From assembly GCF_021556395.1 (NCBI RefSeq), contig NZ_JAKGCS010000017.1, positions 248,001-312,000 of the forward strand: 64,000 nucleotides of DNA, given 5' to 3'. Position numbers and translations under genes: made by a program. The notes beneath the pieces are model-generated. The model ran no database searches, was not told the origin of the DNA, and saw only the letters and a program-made list of their open reading frames with translations. This DNA comes from Acuticoccus kalidii (lineage in GTDB: Bacteria > Pseudomonadota > Alphaproteobacteria > Rhizobiales > Amorphaceae). Below, piece after piece: positions 7,888 through 17,183 of this stretch. Position 1 is the stretch's first letter; each line of letters starts with the position of its first letter.

Positions 7888-9258
7888 ATGACCCATCAGC
7901 CGCGCCACATGAAGCTCGGGGCATTCCTCTATCCGACCGGCCATCACGTCGCCGCATGGCGACACCCGGAATCGGACGCGGATGCCGGCATCAATATCCG
8001 CCACTATCAACGGCTGGCGGCCACGGCCGAACGAGGCCTGTTCGATTTGATCTTTCTGGCCGACGGGGTCGGCGTCCGCGGTGAGGAGCTTGCCGCGCTA
8101 TCACGCACCGCCGTGCGTTATGTGGGCCAGTTCGAGCCGCTGACGCTTTTGTCCGCGCTGTCGGCCGTGACCTCGCGGGTCGGCCTCGTCGCCACCGTGT
8201 CGACCACCTACGACGCGCCGTTTCACATCGCGCGCCGCTTCGCCTCCCTCGATCATTTGTCGGGTGGGCGCGCCGGTTGGAACGTCGTCACCTCCGCCGA
8301 CGACCACGAGGCGATGAATTTCGGGCTCGACGGCCAGATTCCTCCCGCGATCCGCTACGCTCGGGCCGAAGAGGCCGTCGACGTCGTGGCGGCGTTGTGG
8401 GACTCGTGGGACGACGACGCGTTTCACCGCGACAAGGAAAGCGGGATCTATTTCGACCCGCGCGGCTATCACGTCACCGGCCATCGGGGCGAGTTCTTCA
8501 AGGTCCGCGGACCGCTCAATGTCCCGCGCTCGCCGCAGGGCCGGCCCTTGATCGTCCAAGCCGGTTCATCGGAGCCCGGACGCGCGCTCGCGGCGCGCAC
8601 CGCCGACGCCGTCTTCACCGCGACCCAGACGGTCGAGGAAGGGCGGGCCTATTATGCCGACATCAAGCGCCGGATGCCGAATTATGGTCGGGATCCGTCC
8701 GAACTCCTCGTGATGCCCGGCGTGTTCCCGGTCGTCGCGCCGACGCGGGCGGAGGCCGAGGACCGGTTTGCCGATCTCCAGTCGCTGATCCACCCGGCCG
8801 TCGCCGTCGATTATCTTTCCCAGCATGTCGGTGCCGACCTCTCGGCCTATGACATCGACGGGCCGATGCCCGATCTGCCGCCGACGACGTTCATGAAGAG
8901 CCGGCGCGACGTGCTCGTCGCCCGCGCGAGGCGCGACGACCTCACGATCCGGGAGCTTGCACTCTCGATGGCCGGCGCCCGCGGCCATTGGCAGATCGTC
9001 GGCACCGCGAGGGACATCGCCGACGCCTTGCAGGAGCGCTTCGAGGGCGGCGCGGCCGACGGGTTCAACGTGATGGCGCCGATCCTGCCCGCCGACCTCA
9101 CGCGTTTCGTCGATCTCGTGATCCCGGAGCTGCAACGGCGCGGCCTGTTCCGCACCGCCTATGAGGGGCCGACGCTGCGGCATCAGCTCGGCATTGCTCG
9201 CCCCGAACGCGGCCACTGGACCGCGCGCCGTACGGCGCGGCCGATCGCGGCGGAATAG
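7888..9258 (+). CDS. LLM-class flavin-dependent monooxygenase (NtaA/SnaA/DszA type)
   Basis: 456 residues, a typical length for the nitrilotriacetate/pristinamycin/dibenzothiophene-sulfone monooxygenase branch of the bacterial luciferase-like family. The family signature begins 'MKLGAFLYPTGHHVAAWRHP', followed by 'YQRLAATAERGLFDLIFLADG' and 'GRAGWNVVTS'. These enzymes use reduced FMN and oxygen to cleave or hydroxylate organosulfur, amine or aminopolycarboxylate compounds. AGGAGG lies just ahead of the ATG at 7888. It heads an operon with an importer and an FMN reductase, which fits uptake and oxidative cleavage of one substrate. The substrate is not determined. Confidence 0.92.
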   Translation: MTHQPRHMKLGAFLYPTGHHVAAWRHPESDADAGINIRHYQRLAATAERGLFDLIFLADGVGVRGEELAALSRTAVRYVGQFEPLTLLSALSAVTSRVGLVATVSTTYDAPFHIARRFASLDHLSGGRAGWNVVTSADDHEAMNFGLDGQIPPAIRYARAEEAVDVVAALWDSWDDDAFHRDKESGIYFDPRGYHVTGHRGEFFKVRGPLNVPRSPQGRPLIVQAGSSEPGRALAARTADAVFTATQTVEEGRAYYADIKRRMPNYGRDPSELLVMPGVFPVVAPTRAEAEDRFADLQSLIHPAVAVDYLSQHVGADLSAYDIDGPMPDLPPTTFMKSRRDVLVARARRDDLTIRELALSMAGARGHWQIVGTARDIADALQERFEGGAADGFNVMAPILPADLTRFVDLVIPELQRRGLFRTAYEGPTLRHQLGIARPERGHWTARRTARPIAAE

Positions 9259-9291
9259 ACGCCGATTTCCTCACTGACCTAGCGAACGAGA

Positions 9292-10311
9292 ATGATCATG
9301 ATACAATCCACGGTGTACCGAAGCGCCGCGGCGCTTCTCGGATGCACGTTCCTTTTCGCCGCCCAGCCCGCGGCGCAGGCCGAAGGATCGCTGCGGATCG
9401 TCGAGCAATTCGGCCTCACCTATCTGCCGCTCCACGTGATGCGCGATCAGGAACTGATCGCCAAGCACGCCGCCGCGCACGATGTCGAGATCGATGTCGA
9501 ATGGCGCCAGGTGAGCGGTGGCGCCGCGGCCAATGACGCGCTCTTGTCCGGCTCGGTCGATGTCGTCGCCGCCGGCATCGCGCCGCTCCTCACCATCTGG
9601 GACCGCACGCGGGGCAATCTCGATGTGCGCGGCATCGCCGCCATCGGGGCGCACAACTCGAAACTCGTCACCAACAATCCGAACGTGAAGACGATCGCCG
9701 ACTTCACCGAGGCCGACCGCATCGCCGTCCCGTCGGTCGGGGTGTCGCAACAGGCGCGCACGCTCCAGATGGCCGCGATGCAGCTTTGGGGCACGGACGC
9801 GTGGGACAGGCTCGACCGCCTCACCGTCGCCTTGCCGCATCCCGACGCCACCCAGGCCATCCTCTCGACGAGCGGGTCCGTGACGGCCCACTTCTCGAAC
9901 GAGCCCTTCCAGTATCAGGAGCTCGCCGCCCCCGGCACGCACGTGGTGACCGACAGCGTGGCGGTTTTCGGCGGCGAGGCGACCTCGACCGTCGTCTACG
10001 CGGCGGCTCGCTGGCGGGAGGACAATCCGAAGACATACGCCGCCTTCCTCGATGCTCTCGACGAGGCGTCCGACTATATCGAGGCCAACCCGGAAGGCGC
10101 GGCGGACGTGTTCCTGCGGGTGTCCGGGTCCGGCCTCGACCGCGACCTCGTGATCGCGATCCTCAACGATCCCGGCATGAATTTCGGCACGCTTCCGCTG
10201 AACACGGAAAAGCTCGCCCGCTTCATGCACGAGGTCGGGGCGATCCGGACCGCGCCGGAGACCTGGCAGGATTATTTCTTCGACGACATCCACGACCGGC
10301 CGGGGAGCTGA
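9292..10311 (+). CDS. ABC transporter substrate-binding protein (SsuA/TauA/ThiY-like)
   Basis: 339 residues with a signal peptide (about 1-30, ending 'PAAQAEG'). The mature protein starts 'LRIVEQFGLTYLPLHVMRDQELIAKHA' and continues with 'LLSGSVDVVAAGIAPLL' and 'IAVPSVGVSQQARTLQMAA', the pattern of the nitrate/sulfonate/taurine binding-protein family. It would capture the monooxygenase substrate in the periplasm. The ATPase gene starts 3 bases after its stop. A start two codons later (the second ATG) is also possible. Confidence 0.9.
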   Translation: MIMIQSTVYRSAAALLGCTFLFAAQPAAQAEGSLRIVEQFGLTYLPLHVMRDQELIAKHAAAHDVEIDVEWRQVSGGAAANDALLSGSVDVVAAGIAPLLTIWDRTRGNLDVRGIAAIGAHNSKLVTNNPNVKTIADFTEADRIAVPSVGVSQQARTLQMAAMQLWGTDAWDRLDRLTVALPHPDATQAILSTSGSVTAHFSNEPFQYQELAAPGTHVVTDSVAVFGGEATSTVVYAAARWREDNPKTYAAFLDALDEASDYIEANPEGAADVFLRVSGSGLDRDLVIAILNDPGMNFGTLPLNTEKLARFMHEVGAIRTAPETWQDYFFDDIHDRPGS

Positions 10312-10314
10312 CGC

Positions 10315-11118
10315 ATGAGCATCAACCGGGATGTCGCCGTCTTCGATCAATATCGAGCGGCGACCAAGGCGCCGGTCCTCGCCGCGGAGCATCTGTCTCT
10401 CGGCTATGCCGGCGCCAGCGGCGTGGTCGCCGCGGTCGACGATGTCAGCTTCAAGATCGCGGAGGGCGACAGGCTCGTCCTCCTCGGCCCCTCCGGCTGC
10501 GGCAAGTCTTCGATCCTGCGAGCGGTCGCCGGATTCCACACGCCGACCCGCGGCCGCATCCTGTCACGGGGCCGGCCGATCGACGGGCCGGGACCCGACC
10601 GCGTCGTGGTGTTTCAGGAGTTCGATCAGCTTCTGCCGTGGAAGAGCGCACGGGAGAATGTCGCGTTTCCGCTGGTCCACGCACGCGGCGAATCCCGACG
10701 CCTCGCGCGGGAACGGGCCGACGAGGCGCTCGAACTCGTCGGTCTCCTTCGTGCCCGCAATTCCTACCCGCACGAGCTTTCGGGCGGCATGAAGCAACGC
10801 GTCGCGATCGCGCGGGCGCTCGCGATGGAGCCCGACGTCCTTCTGATGGACGAGCCGTTCGCCGCGCTCGATGCACTGACCCGGCGAAAGATGCAGTCGG
10901 ACCTGCTCGCGGTGGTGGAGCGGGTCGGGGCCACGCTCCTCTTCGTCACCCATTCGATCCAGGAGGCCGTGATGATCGGCACGCACCTTCATCTCCTGTC
11001 GCCGCATCCAGGTCGCACCGTCGCCGAATTCGAGGTCACGGGGCGCTCCGACGCGGAACGGAAGTCGACCGTGCGCGAGGTCGAGCGTCTGCTCGTCGGC
11101 GAGGAGGTGGCGGCATGA
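10315..11118 (+). CDS. ABC transporter ATP-binding protein (SsuB/TauB-like)
   Basis: 267 residues. Walker A GPSGCGKSS at about 58-66, 'VVFQEFDQLLPWKSARENVAFPL' with the Q-loop near 100, signature LSGGM at 155-159, Walker B LLMDEP at 176-181 and the switch histidine in 'FVTHSIQEAV'. It energises import of the substrate bound by the preceding gene product. Its stop overlaps the permease start (ATGA), so the importer subunits are translationally coupled. Confidence 0.93.
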   Translation: MSINRDVAVFDQYRAATKAPVLAAEHLSLGYAGASGVVAAVDDVSFKIAEGDRLVLLGPSGCGKSSILRAVAGFHTPTRGRILSRGRPIDGPGPDRVVVFQEFDQLLPWKSARENVAFPLVHARGESRRLARERADEALELVGLLRARNSYPHELSGGMKQRVAIARALAMEPDVLLMDEPFAALDALTRRKMQSDLLAVVERVGATLLFVTHSIQEAVMIGTHLHLLSPHPGRTVAEFEVTGRSDAERKSTVREVERLLVGEEVAA

Positions 11119-11939
11119 GCGAGATTGCCCAACCGTTCGCCCCTCGCGTATCCGCGTCGCTGGTGCGTGTCGCGAACACGCCCGCGGCCCGCCGCATTGC
11201 GGCGGTCCTCGTGCTCATCCTCGCATGGGAGCTGGCCGCGATCCTTCAGAACAATCCGATCATGTTGCCGCGCTTTTCCGCGACCGTGCTCGCCGCGATC
11301 GATGCGATCCGCTCGGACAATATCGTCGGTGCCGTCTGGGTCTCGCTCAGCGTGCTCTTGAAGGGATATGCGATCGCCCTCGCCGTCACGCTCGCCCTCG
11401 TCGCGGCGGCAGCGGTCAACGGGTTCGCGCGCGACATGCTGCAAATGCTGACGGCGATGTTGAACCCGCTGCCGGCGATCGCCCTGTTGCCGCTCGCGCT
11501 CTTGTGGTTCGGTCTCGGCGAGACGAGCATCATCTTCGTCCTCTGCCATGCCGTGGTCTGGCCCCTGTCGCTCGCCGCGCTCACCGGCTTCGACACGGTG
11601 CCGCCGACCCAACGCCTTGTCGGCCGCAATTACGGCCTCTCGGGCCCCAAATTTCTCGCCCTCATCCTGATCCCGGCGGCGCTTCCCTCGTTGCTGTCGG
11701 GCCTCAAAATCGGCTGGGCCTTCGCCTGGCGCACGCTGATCGCGGCCGAACTCGTGTTCGGCGTGACCTCGGGCTCCGGCGGCCTCGGCTGGTTCATCTT
11801 CCGCAATCGCAACGACCTCCTGACCGACAAGGTCTTCGCGGGCCTCGCGACCGTGATCGCCATCGGTCTCCTCGTCGAAATTCTGGTGTTCCGGACGATC
11901 GAGCAACGCACCGTCCGGCGTTGGGGGATGGCACGATGA
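11115..11939 (+). CDS. ABC transporter permease (SsuC/TauC-like)
   Basis: 274 residues from the ATG at 11115, which overlaps the ATPase stop by four bases; the much longer open frame that contains it begins inside upstream genes and is discarded. Several membrane helices, and the permease coupling region 'FDTVPPTQRLVGRNYGLSGPKFLALILIPAALPSLLSGLKIG' (the EAA loop lies in its middle). A terminal 'RTIEQRTVRRWGM' is typical of the family. It forms a homodimeric channel with the preceding ATPase. Confidence 0.92.
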   Translation: MSEIAQPFAPRVSASLVRVANTPAARRIAAVLVLILAWELAAILQNNPIMLPRFSATVLAAIDAIRSDNIVGAVWVSLSVLLKGYAIALAVTLALVAAAAVNGFARDMLQMLTAMLNPLPAIALLPLALLWFGLGETSIIFVLCHAVVWPLSLAALTGFDTVPPTQRLVGRNYGLSGPKFLALILIPAALPSLLSGLKIGWAFAWRTLIAAELVFGVTSGSGGLGWFIFRNRNDLLTDKVFAGLATVIAIGLLVEILVFRTIEQRTVRRWGMAR

Positions 11940-13354
11940 AACCGACGTTCAATTCACCGGGCGAGCCGGAACGCAAGTCGGTTCACGTGCTCGTCGTCGG
12001 GGGTGGTGCGAGCGGCCCCATTCTCGCCGCGCATCTCCTGCGCCTCGATCACAATATGCGCGTGACGCTCGTCGAGAAGCGGACCGAGATCGGCGGTGTT
12101 GCGTACACGACGCCCGACACGGCCCACACGCTGAACACGCGCTCGGGGAATATGAGCGCCTTCGAGGCGGAGCCGGACCACTTTTGCCGATGGCTTGCGG
12201 GCCGGAAGGACGACGACGGTGGAAGCGATCCGAGCGCGTTCGTGCCGCGCGCGGTCTATGGCGCATATCTGCGCGACCTGTTGCGGCCCTATGAGAGACG
12301 AAGCGGGGACGGCCGTCTCACTCTCCTGCGCGGGGAATGCGTCGATCTCCACATGTCGGACAAAGGCGCGGTCGGAGAGCTCGCGGACGGCCGGTCGATC
12401 CGCGCCGACGCCGTCGTGCTGGCGACGGGCTATGCCGAGCCGGCGCACAACCGCAACGGGCTCGATTCACCCTGGGCGATCCCGGCGGGTGATCCGATGC
12501 GGCCGGTGGTGATCGTCGGAACCGGCCTCACGATGGTCGACTGTACGCTCACCCTCCTCGGCCGCGGGCAGCAAGCCCCCATCATCGCGCTGTCGCGGCG
12601 GACCTTGCTGCCGCAGCCGCATCGCCGCAACGCCGTTCAACCTCTCGACCGCAGAGACATCCCGGTGGGCGCGAGCGCCGCCGCCACCATGGCGTGGTTG
12701 CGCCGGACCATCGACACGCTCGGATTGGAGGACGGGGACTGGCGGCCGGTCGTCGACGGGCTGCGCCCCCATGCCCAGAGGCTTTGGCAAAGCGCCCCCG
12801 ACAGCGCGAAACGCTGCTTTCTGCGTCATGCCCGTGTCCACTGGGAGTCCCACCGGCATCGGATGCCGCCGCACTCCGCACAGATCATCGAAGCGGCACG
12901 CCAGTCCGGCGCGTTGACCATGGTCCGCGGCGCCTTTCTGGGGGCCGAACAGAACTGGGACACGGTCAAGGTCCGTTATCGTCCGGCCGGCTCGCGCATG
13001 GTCTGCGAGATCGCCGCGGGTCAGGCCATCGACGCACGCGGCGTGTTGCGGGACCCGGAGCGGGACGCCTCGCCCCTTCTCAAGGCGTTGTTCACGAAGG
13101 GCCACGCGCGGGTCGACCCGTCGCGGCTCGGCCTCGACGTCGATGAGCATTGCGCCGTCATCGGCGCGGATGGAGAGGCGACGCCCGGCCTCTGGGCGGT
13201 CGGTCCCGTCACGCGCGCCCGCTTCTGGGAGATCACCGCCGTGCCCGACATCCGTGTGCAGGCGGCCCATCTCGCCAGCACCCTCTTCGTCTCGCTCGCA
13301 GGGGCACCGATCCGTTCGCCGCAGGCGGATGTCCTGCGATCCGTTAGGAGCTGA
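11936..13354 (+). CDS. FAD/NAD(P)-binding protein (YdhS/COG4529-like)
   Basis: About 472 residues from the ATG at 11936 (ATGA overlap with the permease stop). An N-terminal dinucleotide fold 'VHVLVVGGGASGPILAAHLLR' is followed by 'ALVEKR'-like sequence ('VTLVEKRTEIGGVAYTT'), an 'ATGYAEP' motif and a second 'VVIVGTGLTMVDCTLTLLG' dinucleotide fold. This resembles the uncharacterised hydroxyacylglutathione-like/YdhS oxidoreductase group; reaction unknown. Its place between importer and FMN reductase suggests it processes the same substrate or passes electrons within the pathway. Confidence 0.82.
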   Translation: MKPTFNSPGEPERKSVHVLVVGGGASGPILAAHLLRLDHNMRVTLVEKRTEIGGVAYTTPDTAHTLNTRSGNMSAFEAEPDHFCRWLAGRKDDDGGSDPSAFVPRAVYGAYLRDLLRPYERRSGDGRLTLLRGECVDLHMSDKGAVGELADGRSIRADAVVLATGYAEPAHNRNGLDSPWAIPAGDPMRPVVIVGTGLTMVDCTLTLLGRGQQAPIIALSRRTLLPQPHRRNAVQPLDRRDIPVGASAAATMAWLRRTIDTLGLEDGDWRPVVDGLRPHAQRLWQSAPDSAKRCFLRHARVHWESHRHRMPPHSAQIIEAARQSGALTMVRGAFLGAEQNWDTVKVRYRPAGSRMVCEIAAGQAIDARGVLRDPERDASPLLKALFTKGHARVDPSRLGLDVDEHCAVIGADGEATPGLWAVGPVTRARFWEITAVPDIRVQAAHLASTLFVSLAGAPIRSPQADVLRSVRS

Positions 13355-13359
13355 CCCCC

Positions 13360-13923
13360 ATGATGCATTTCACCCTGTTCGGCCTCGCCGGCAGCCTCAA
13401 CCGCCCCTCGCGCACGCGATTGCTCGTCGAAGAGGCGGTCGGGATGGCGGAGGACCGCTTCGGCGTTCGCACGTCGGTCGCCGACCTCATCGATATCGGC
13501 CCCTCACTCGGCGGCGCGCGCCGTCTGTCCGACCTCGATCGCGAGGCTCGGACCGTCGTGGACGGGCTTCTCGGCGCGGATGCGCTCGTGGTGGGAACGC
13601 CGGTCTATAAAGGAAGCTATACGGGCCTCTTCAAGCACCTGTTCGATCTTCTCGACCCGTCCGATCTCGCCGACAAGCCCGTGCTTCTCGCCGCGACCGG
13701 CGGCGGCGATCGGCACGCGCTCGTCGTGGAGCATCAGCTTCGACCGCTGTTCGGCTTTTTCGGCGCCCATTCGCTCGCCACCGCGGTTTATGCGTCCGAG
13801 CAGGATTTTGCCGACGGCCGCCTCGTCTCCACCCCGCTGCGTGAGCGCGTCGCGCGCGCGGTCGATGGTTTCGCGCCCTTCCTGCCGGCGGCCGTGCCGG
13901 TCGCCCACGCGCGGGCCGGTTGA
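13360..13923 (+). CDS. NAD(P)H-dependent FMN reductase (SsuE/MsuE-like)
   Basis: 187 residues of flavodoxin-like fold: 'LAGSLNRPSRTRLLVEEAV' phosphate-binding loop near residue 10, 'ADALVVGTPVYKGSYTGLFKHLFDLL' at about 70-97, and 'KPVLLAATGGGDRHALVVEHQLRPLFGFFGA'. This is the SsuE/MsuE pattern. It would supply FMNH2 to the LLM monooxygenase at the head of the operon. A two-codon ATGATG start allows 13360 or 13363. It is the last gene of the operon. Confidence 0.9.
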   Translation: MMHFTLFGLAGSLNRPSRTRLLVEEAVGMAEDRFGVRTSVADLIDIGPSLGGARRLSDLDREARTVVDGLLGADALVVGTPVYKGSYTGLFKHLFDLLDPSDLADKPVLLAATGGGDRHALVVEHQLRPLFGFFGAHSLATAVYASEQDFADGRLVSTPLRERVARAVDGFAPFLPAAVPVAHARAG

Positions 13924-13948
13924 CGACCGACCTCGGGGGTCGGGAAGA

Positions 13949-13973
13949 CGGAACGACGGTGCGCGCCGTTCCG
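13949..13973 (+). terminator. Candidate hairpin after the FMN reductase gene
   Basis: CGGAACG (13949-13955) pairs exactly with CGTTCCG (13967-13973) across an 11-base loop, 26 bases after the operon's last stop. There is no T-run, so it is at best a weak intrinsic terminator or an mRNA end structure. Confidence 0.3.
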
Positions 13974-14118
13974 CACGCGGACGTGGTCCGATGGACCGGA
14001 CGCCGCGGGCGGAGCGGCGACGGGGGACAGGACGGTCCGTGTTGACTAGGATGGGTTTGCAACCCAGCAACCGGACGCTCAAAGCGGATCAAGTCTTTGC
14101 GTCATCGACCGCGAGCGG

Positions 14119-15042
14119 ATGATGCCGAACCTCAACGACTTCGTTCTCTTCGTTCATATCGTCGATCGCGGCGGCTTCTCCGCCGCCAGCCGTGCACTCC
14201 AAATTCCGAAATCGACACTCAGCCAACGGCTGATGAAGCTCGAGCAGGATCTCGGCGTGCGCTTGCTCAATCGCTCGTCGCGTCACGTCAGGCTGACCGA
14301 GGCCGGCCGCGATTTCTACACCCACGCCGCAGGGATGCTGCGCGAAGCCGAGATGGCCGAGACGGTCGTTCGTCAACGCATGGCGGAGCCGAGCGGCCTT
14401 GTCCGATACACGGCTGCCCCCGCGACGACCCAGTTCGCGCTATCCAAGATGATTCCCGAGTTTCTTTCGAAGTTTCCCAAGGTTCGCGTCGCATCCCACG
14501 CAACGAACCGGGATGTCGACATCGTCGGAGAGAATTTCGACCTCGCCATTCGCGCCCACAGCACACCGCTGCCCGATTCCAATCTCGTACAGCGGACGCT
14601 GGTGACGATGAATTGGCATCTTTATGCGGGAACGTCCTACATCGCGAGGCACGGTGAGCCGCTCACGCCGGACGAACTCCATGCTCATCCGACGTTGGCG
14701 ATGACGCGCACGGCGCAGGCGACGAGCTGGCGGCTCCACCCTGTCGGCGATGAACGCGACGTCGTCGAGACGGCGCTCACCCCAAGGCTCACGAGCAACG
14801 ACATGGTCGAGCTTCAGAAGGCGGCGATCAATGGGCTCGGTATCACCGCGTTGCCGAGCTATGTGTGCCGCGAAGCGGTCGAGGCCGGGACGCTGCGCTG
14901 CGTTCTGCCGGATTGGTCCGCCGGGGTCGGGAGCCTCACCGCGCTGCTGCCCTCCCGCACGCAAATGCTGCCGTCGGTCCGCGCCTTCGTCGACCATCTG
15001 ATCGTCGAGATGCCGAAGCTCGCCCCGCCGCCAAATTCTTGA
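14119..15042 (+). CDS. LysR-family transcriptional regulator (CrgA-like)
   Basis: 307 residues. N-terminal winged helix 'FVHIVDRGGFSAASRALQIPKSTLSQRLMKLEQDLGVRLLNRSSR' (about 8-52) followed by the LysR ligand-binding domain. The opening 'MMPNLNDFVLFVHIVDRGGF' and the 'LSQRLMKLE' helix match the CrgA/AaeR branch that often controls oxidoreductase or redox-stress genes. It lies 195 bases after the monooxygenase operon on the same strand, so it might control that operon, but the gap and the convergent gene downstream leave this open. ATG at 14119 or 14122. Confidence 0.9.
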   Translation: MMPNLNDFVLFVHIVDRGGFSAASRALQIPKSTLSQRLMKLEQDLGVRLLNRSSRHVRLTEAGRDFYTHAAGMLREAEMAETVVRQRMAEPSGLVRYTAAPATTQFALSKMIPEFLSKFPKVRVASHATNRDVDIVGENFDLAIRAHSTPLPDSNLVQRTLVTMNWHLYAGTSYIARHGEPLTPDELHAHPTLAMTRTAQATSWRLHPVGDERDVVETALTPRLTSNDMVELQKAAINGLGITALPSYVCREAVEAGTLRCVLPDWSAGVGSLTALLPSRTQMLPSVRAFVDHLIVEMPKLAPPPNS

Positions 15043-15142
15043 CATCGTGGGCCGCCGCGCCGGACGCGCGCGCGTTCCGCCGGCGAGGCCCGCGGGACGC
15101 ATCTCCGCGGGATTGCCGATCGGGGACCGTCCGATGGAAGAC

Positions 15143-16090
15143 CTAAGCCCGCCGCGCGTTCGCTTCGATATCCTCGCTCGATGCGGCGGTTGCTCCGGGA
15201 TCGGTCGTTGAGGCTTGGTGCTTCGCCTGCCTCATGTCGCGCACCGGCGGCGCCCCGAACATCCGCCCATATTCGCGGGTGAAATGCGGCACGCTCTGAT
15301 AGCCGACGGAATAGGCCGCGTTACCGGCCGACAGCCCCTCGGACATCATCAGACGGCGCCCTTCGATCAGCCGGAGCTGCTTCTGGAATTGCAGCGGCGT
15401 GAGCGTGGTGATGGCGCGAAAATGGTGGTGAAAGGTGGACAGGCTCATGCCGGCGGCGTCGGCGAGCCGTTCGAGGCCGAGCGGTTTTGCGTAATTCTCG
15501 CGGATCAGCGCGACCGCCTTGCCGATCCGTTGCGCATGGCCGTCGGTGACGCCCAGCCGGCGGATCGCGTCGCCATGCCGGCCGGCGAGCAGCCAGAAAT
15601 GAAACTCACGGACGAGTTGCGCCTGCAGCACCGGCAGGGCGGCGGGGCGATCGAGTACGCGCACGAGGCGCAACGCCGCCTCGGCGACCTCGACCTCGGT
15701 CGGCTCGATCCGCACCGGGCCGCCGACCGAGGCCCGAGCCGCCTGCATCTCCATGGCGAGCGACGCGATCACCGCCGGATCGAGTTCGAGCACCAGGGAG
15801 TAATAGGGAGCGTTCATATTCGCGCGCGTGATCTGGCTCACGGTCGGCACGTCGGCCGCGATCAGCAGCGAGTCGCCGGCGCTCAGTTCAAAGGTTTGAC
15901 GGCCCATCGTCACACGCTTGCTGCCCTGCACGACGACGGCCACATGGGGCCTGTAGATCGCATATTGCAGCGGGCTGGGGCGCGTCGCGCGGAACATGTC
16001 GAGCCCCGCCACCGGCGTTCGAGCGACACCGAGATCGTCGGTGTGGCGATCGGCATAGCGGCGGACCTCGTCGAGCAAAGATGTCGTCAT
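15143..16090 (-). CDS. AraC-family transcriptional regulator
   Basis: About 315 residues from the ATG at 16090 (MTTSLLDEVRRYADRH); an earlier in-frame start at 16183 adds residues with no family resemblance. The N-terminal half ('YRPHVAVVVQGSKRVTMGRQTFELSAGDSLLIAADVPTVSQI') is the AraC-N ligand domain, and the C-terminal HTH contains 'SLSTFHHHFRAITTLTPLQFQKQLRLIEGRRLM' and 'AAYSVGYQSVPHFTREYGRMFGAPP'. It is a clear paralogue of the regulator at 29417. It lies 145 bases after a dehydrogenase on the same strand, a common pairing in which the regulator controls the oxidoreductase. Confidence 0.91.
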   Translation of the reverse strand: MTTSLLDEVRRYADRHTDDLGVARTPVAGLDMFRATRPSPLQYAIYRPHVAVVVQGSKRVTMGRQTFELSAGDSLLIAADVPTVSQITRANMNAPYYSLVLELDPAVIASLAMEMQAARASVGGPVRIEPTEVEVAEAALRLVRVLDRPAALPVLQAQLVREFHFWLLAGRHGDAIRRLGVTDGHAQRIGKAVALIRENYAKPLGLERLADAAGMSLSTFHHHFRAITTLTPLQFQKQLRLIEGRRLMMSEGLSAGNAAYSVGYQSVPHFTREYGRMFGAPPVRDMRQAKHQASTTDPGATAASSEDIEANARRA

Positions 16091-16234
16091 AGGCCCAAAT
16101 CTACGCCGATCGGTTGACCGCTCAAGCCGCATCGGAGAATCGGGCAAAAACGGCAAAGCGCCCGGCAGCACGCCCGCCGCCAAGGTGGCGATATCTCGGC
16201 CGGCCGCCGTACGGCGACCGGCGGAAGCGGCCGA

Positions 16235-16993
16235 TCAGATCGACTGGCCGCCCGATACCTCGATGCGCTGGGCGTTAATCCAGCGATTGTCGGGGCCGAG
16301 AAGGCTCGCCACCATCGGACCGATATCGTCCGGCACGCCGACGCGGCCGAGCGCGGTCACGTCTGCGAACTGCGCGTTGAGGTCCGGCATGTCGCGCACC
16401 GCTCCGCCGAGAAAGTCGGTCTCGATCGCGCCGGGCGCGACGGTGTTGACCGCGATGCCGCGCCCGCCGAGCTCTTTTGCGAGATAGAGGGTCAAAATCT
16501 CCACGGCACCCTTGGCGGCCGAATAGGCCGCGAAGCCGGGAACGGAGATGCGTGTCAAGCCACTCGAAAAATTCACGATCCGGCCGCCGTCGGCGAGGAT
16601 CGGCAAGAGCGACTGGGTGAGGAAGAAGACGCCCTTGACGTGCGTGTCGAATAGCGCGTCGAACTGCGCCTCGGTGGTGTCGGCGAAGCTCGTCATTTCA
16701 CCATGGCCGGCATTGTTGACCAGATGGTCGATCCGGTCGCGCCCCCAATGGGCCGCCAGCGCCGCGCGCACGGCATCGGCGAATCCGCCGAACGTCGCGA
16801 CATCGCCGACATCGAGTTGCAGCGCGACGGCCTTGCGCCCCAGTCCTTCGATCTCGGCGATGACGGCCTTCGCGGCCGCTTCGTCGTTTCGATAGGTGAG
16901 GATCACGTCGCCGCCATGGCGCGCGATGCCGATGGCGGTGTTGCGGCCGAGGCCGCGGCTACCGCCGGTGACGAGGGAAATCTTAGTCATCAT
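16235..16993 (-). CDS. Short-chain dehydrogenase/reductase
   Basis: 252 residues with the full classical SDR motif set: 'VTGGSRGLGRNTA' (cofactor loop), 'VDVGD'-like 'LQLDVGD', 'NNAG' in 'HLVNNAGHG', catalytic Ser in 'NFSSGLTRI' and YxxxK in 'YSAAKGAVE', then 'VNTVAPGAIETDF'. It reduces or oxidises a carbonyl/alcohol with NAD(P)(H). Substrate unknown. Its neighbour is an AraC regulator on the same strand. ATG at 16993 or the next codon. Confidence 0.93.
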   Translation of the reverse strand: MMTKISLVTGGSRGLGRNTAIGIARHGGDVILTYRNDEAAAKAVIAEIEGLGRKAVALQLDVGDVATFGGFADAVRAALAAHWGRDRIDHLVNNAGHGEMTSFADTTEAQFDALFDTHVKGVFFLTQSLLPILADGGRIVNFSSGLTRISVPGFAAYSAAKGAVEILTLYLAKELGGRGIAVNTVAPGAIETDFLGGAVRDMPDLNAQFADVTALGRVGVPDDIGPMVASLLGPDNRWINAQRIEVSGGQSI

Positions 16994-17183
16994 GGGGATC
17001 CTTCGGGGCGTCCGTATCGACGCCCCCGTCTATGCGGGATCCTCCGCCGGCCATGTTGCCCGTTCGTCGGCCTGTCTTGCCTGATTCTCCGAACCAAGGG
17101 CGATCGGCCCATTCCGAACGACGATGAAAGCGCGCGCCGCGGGGGCGGTCCGCGGCTGGTCAGGGTGCGCTGCGCTGGTTGCT

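Noticed and set aside
9786-11939. 717-codon frame spanning several genes on the plus strand
   Set aside because: Its N-terminal two thirds is Arg/Gly/Pro-rich shadow sequence overlapping the binding-protein and ATPase genes; only the last 274 codons, from 11115, are a real permease.
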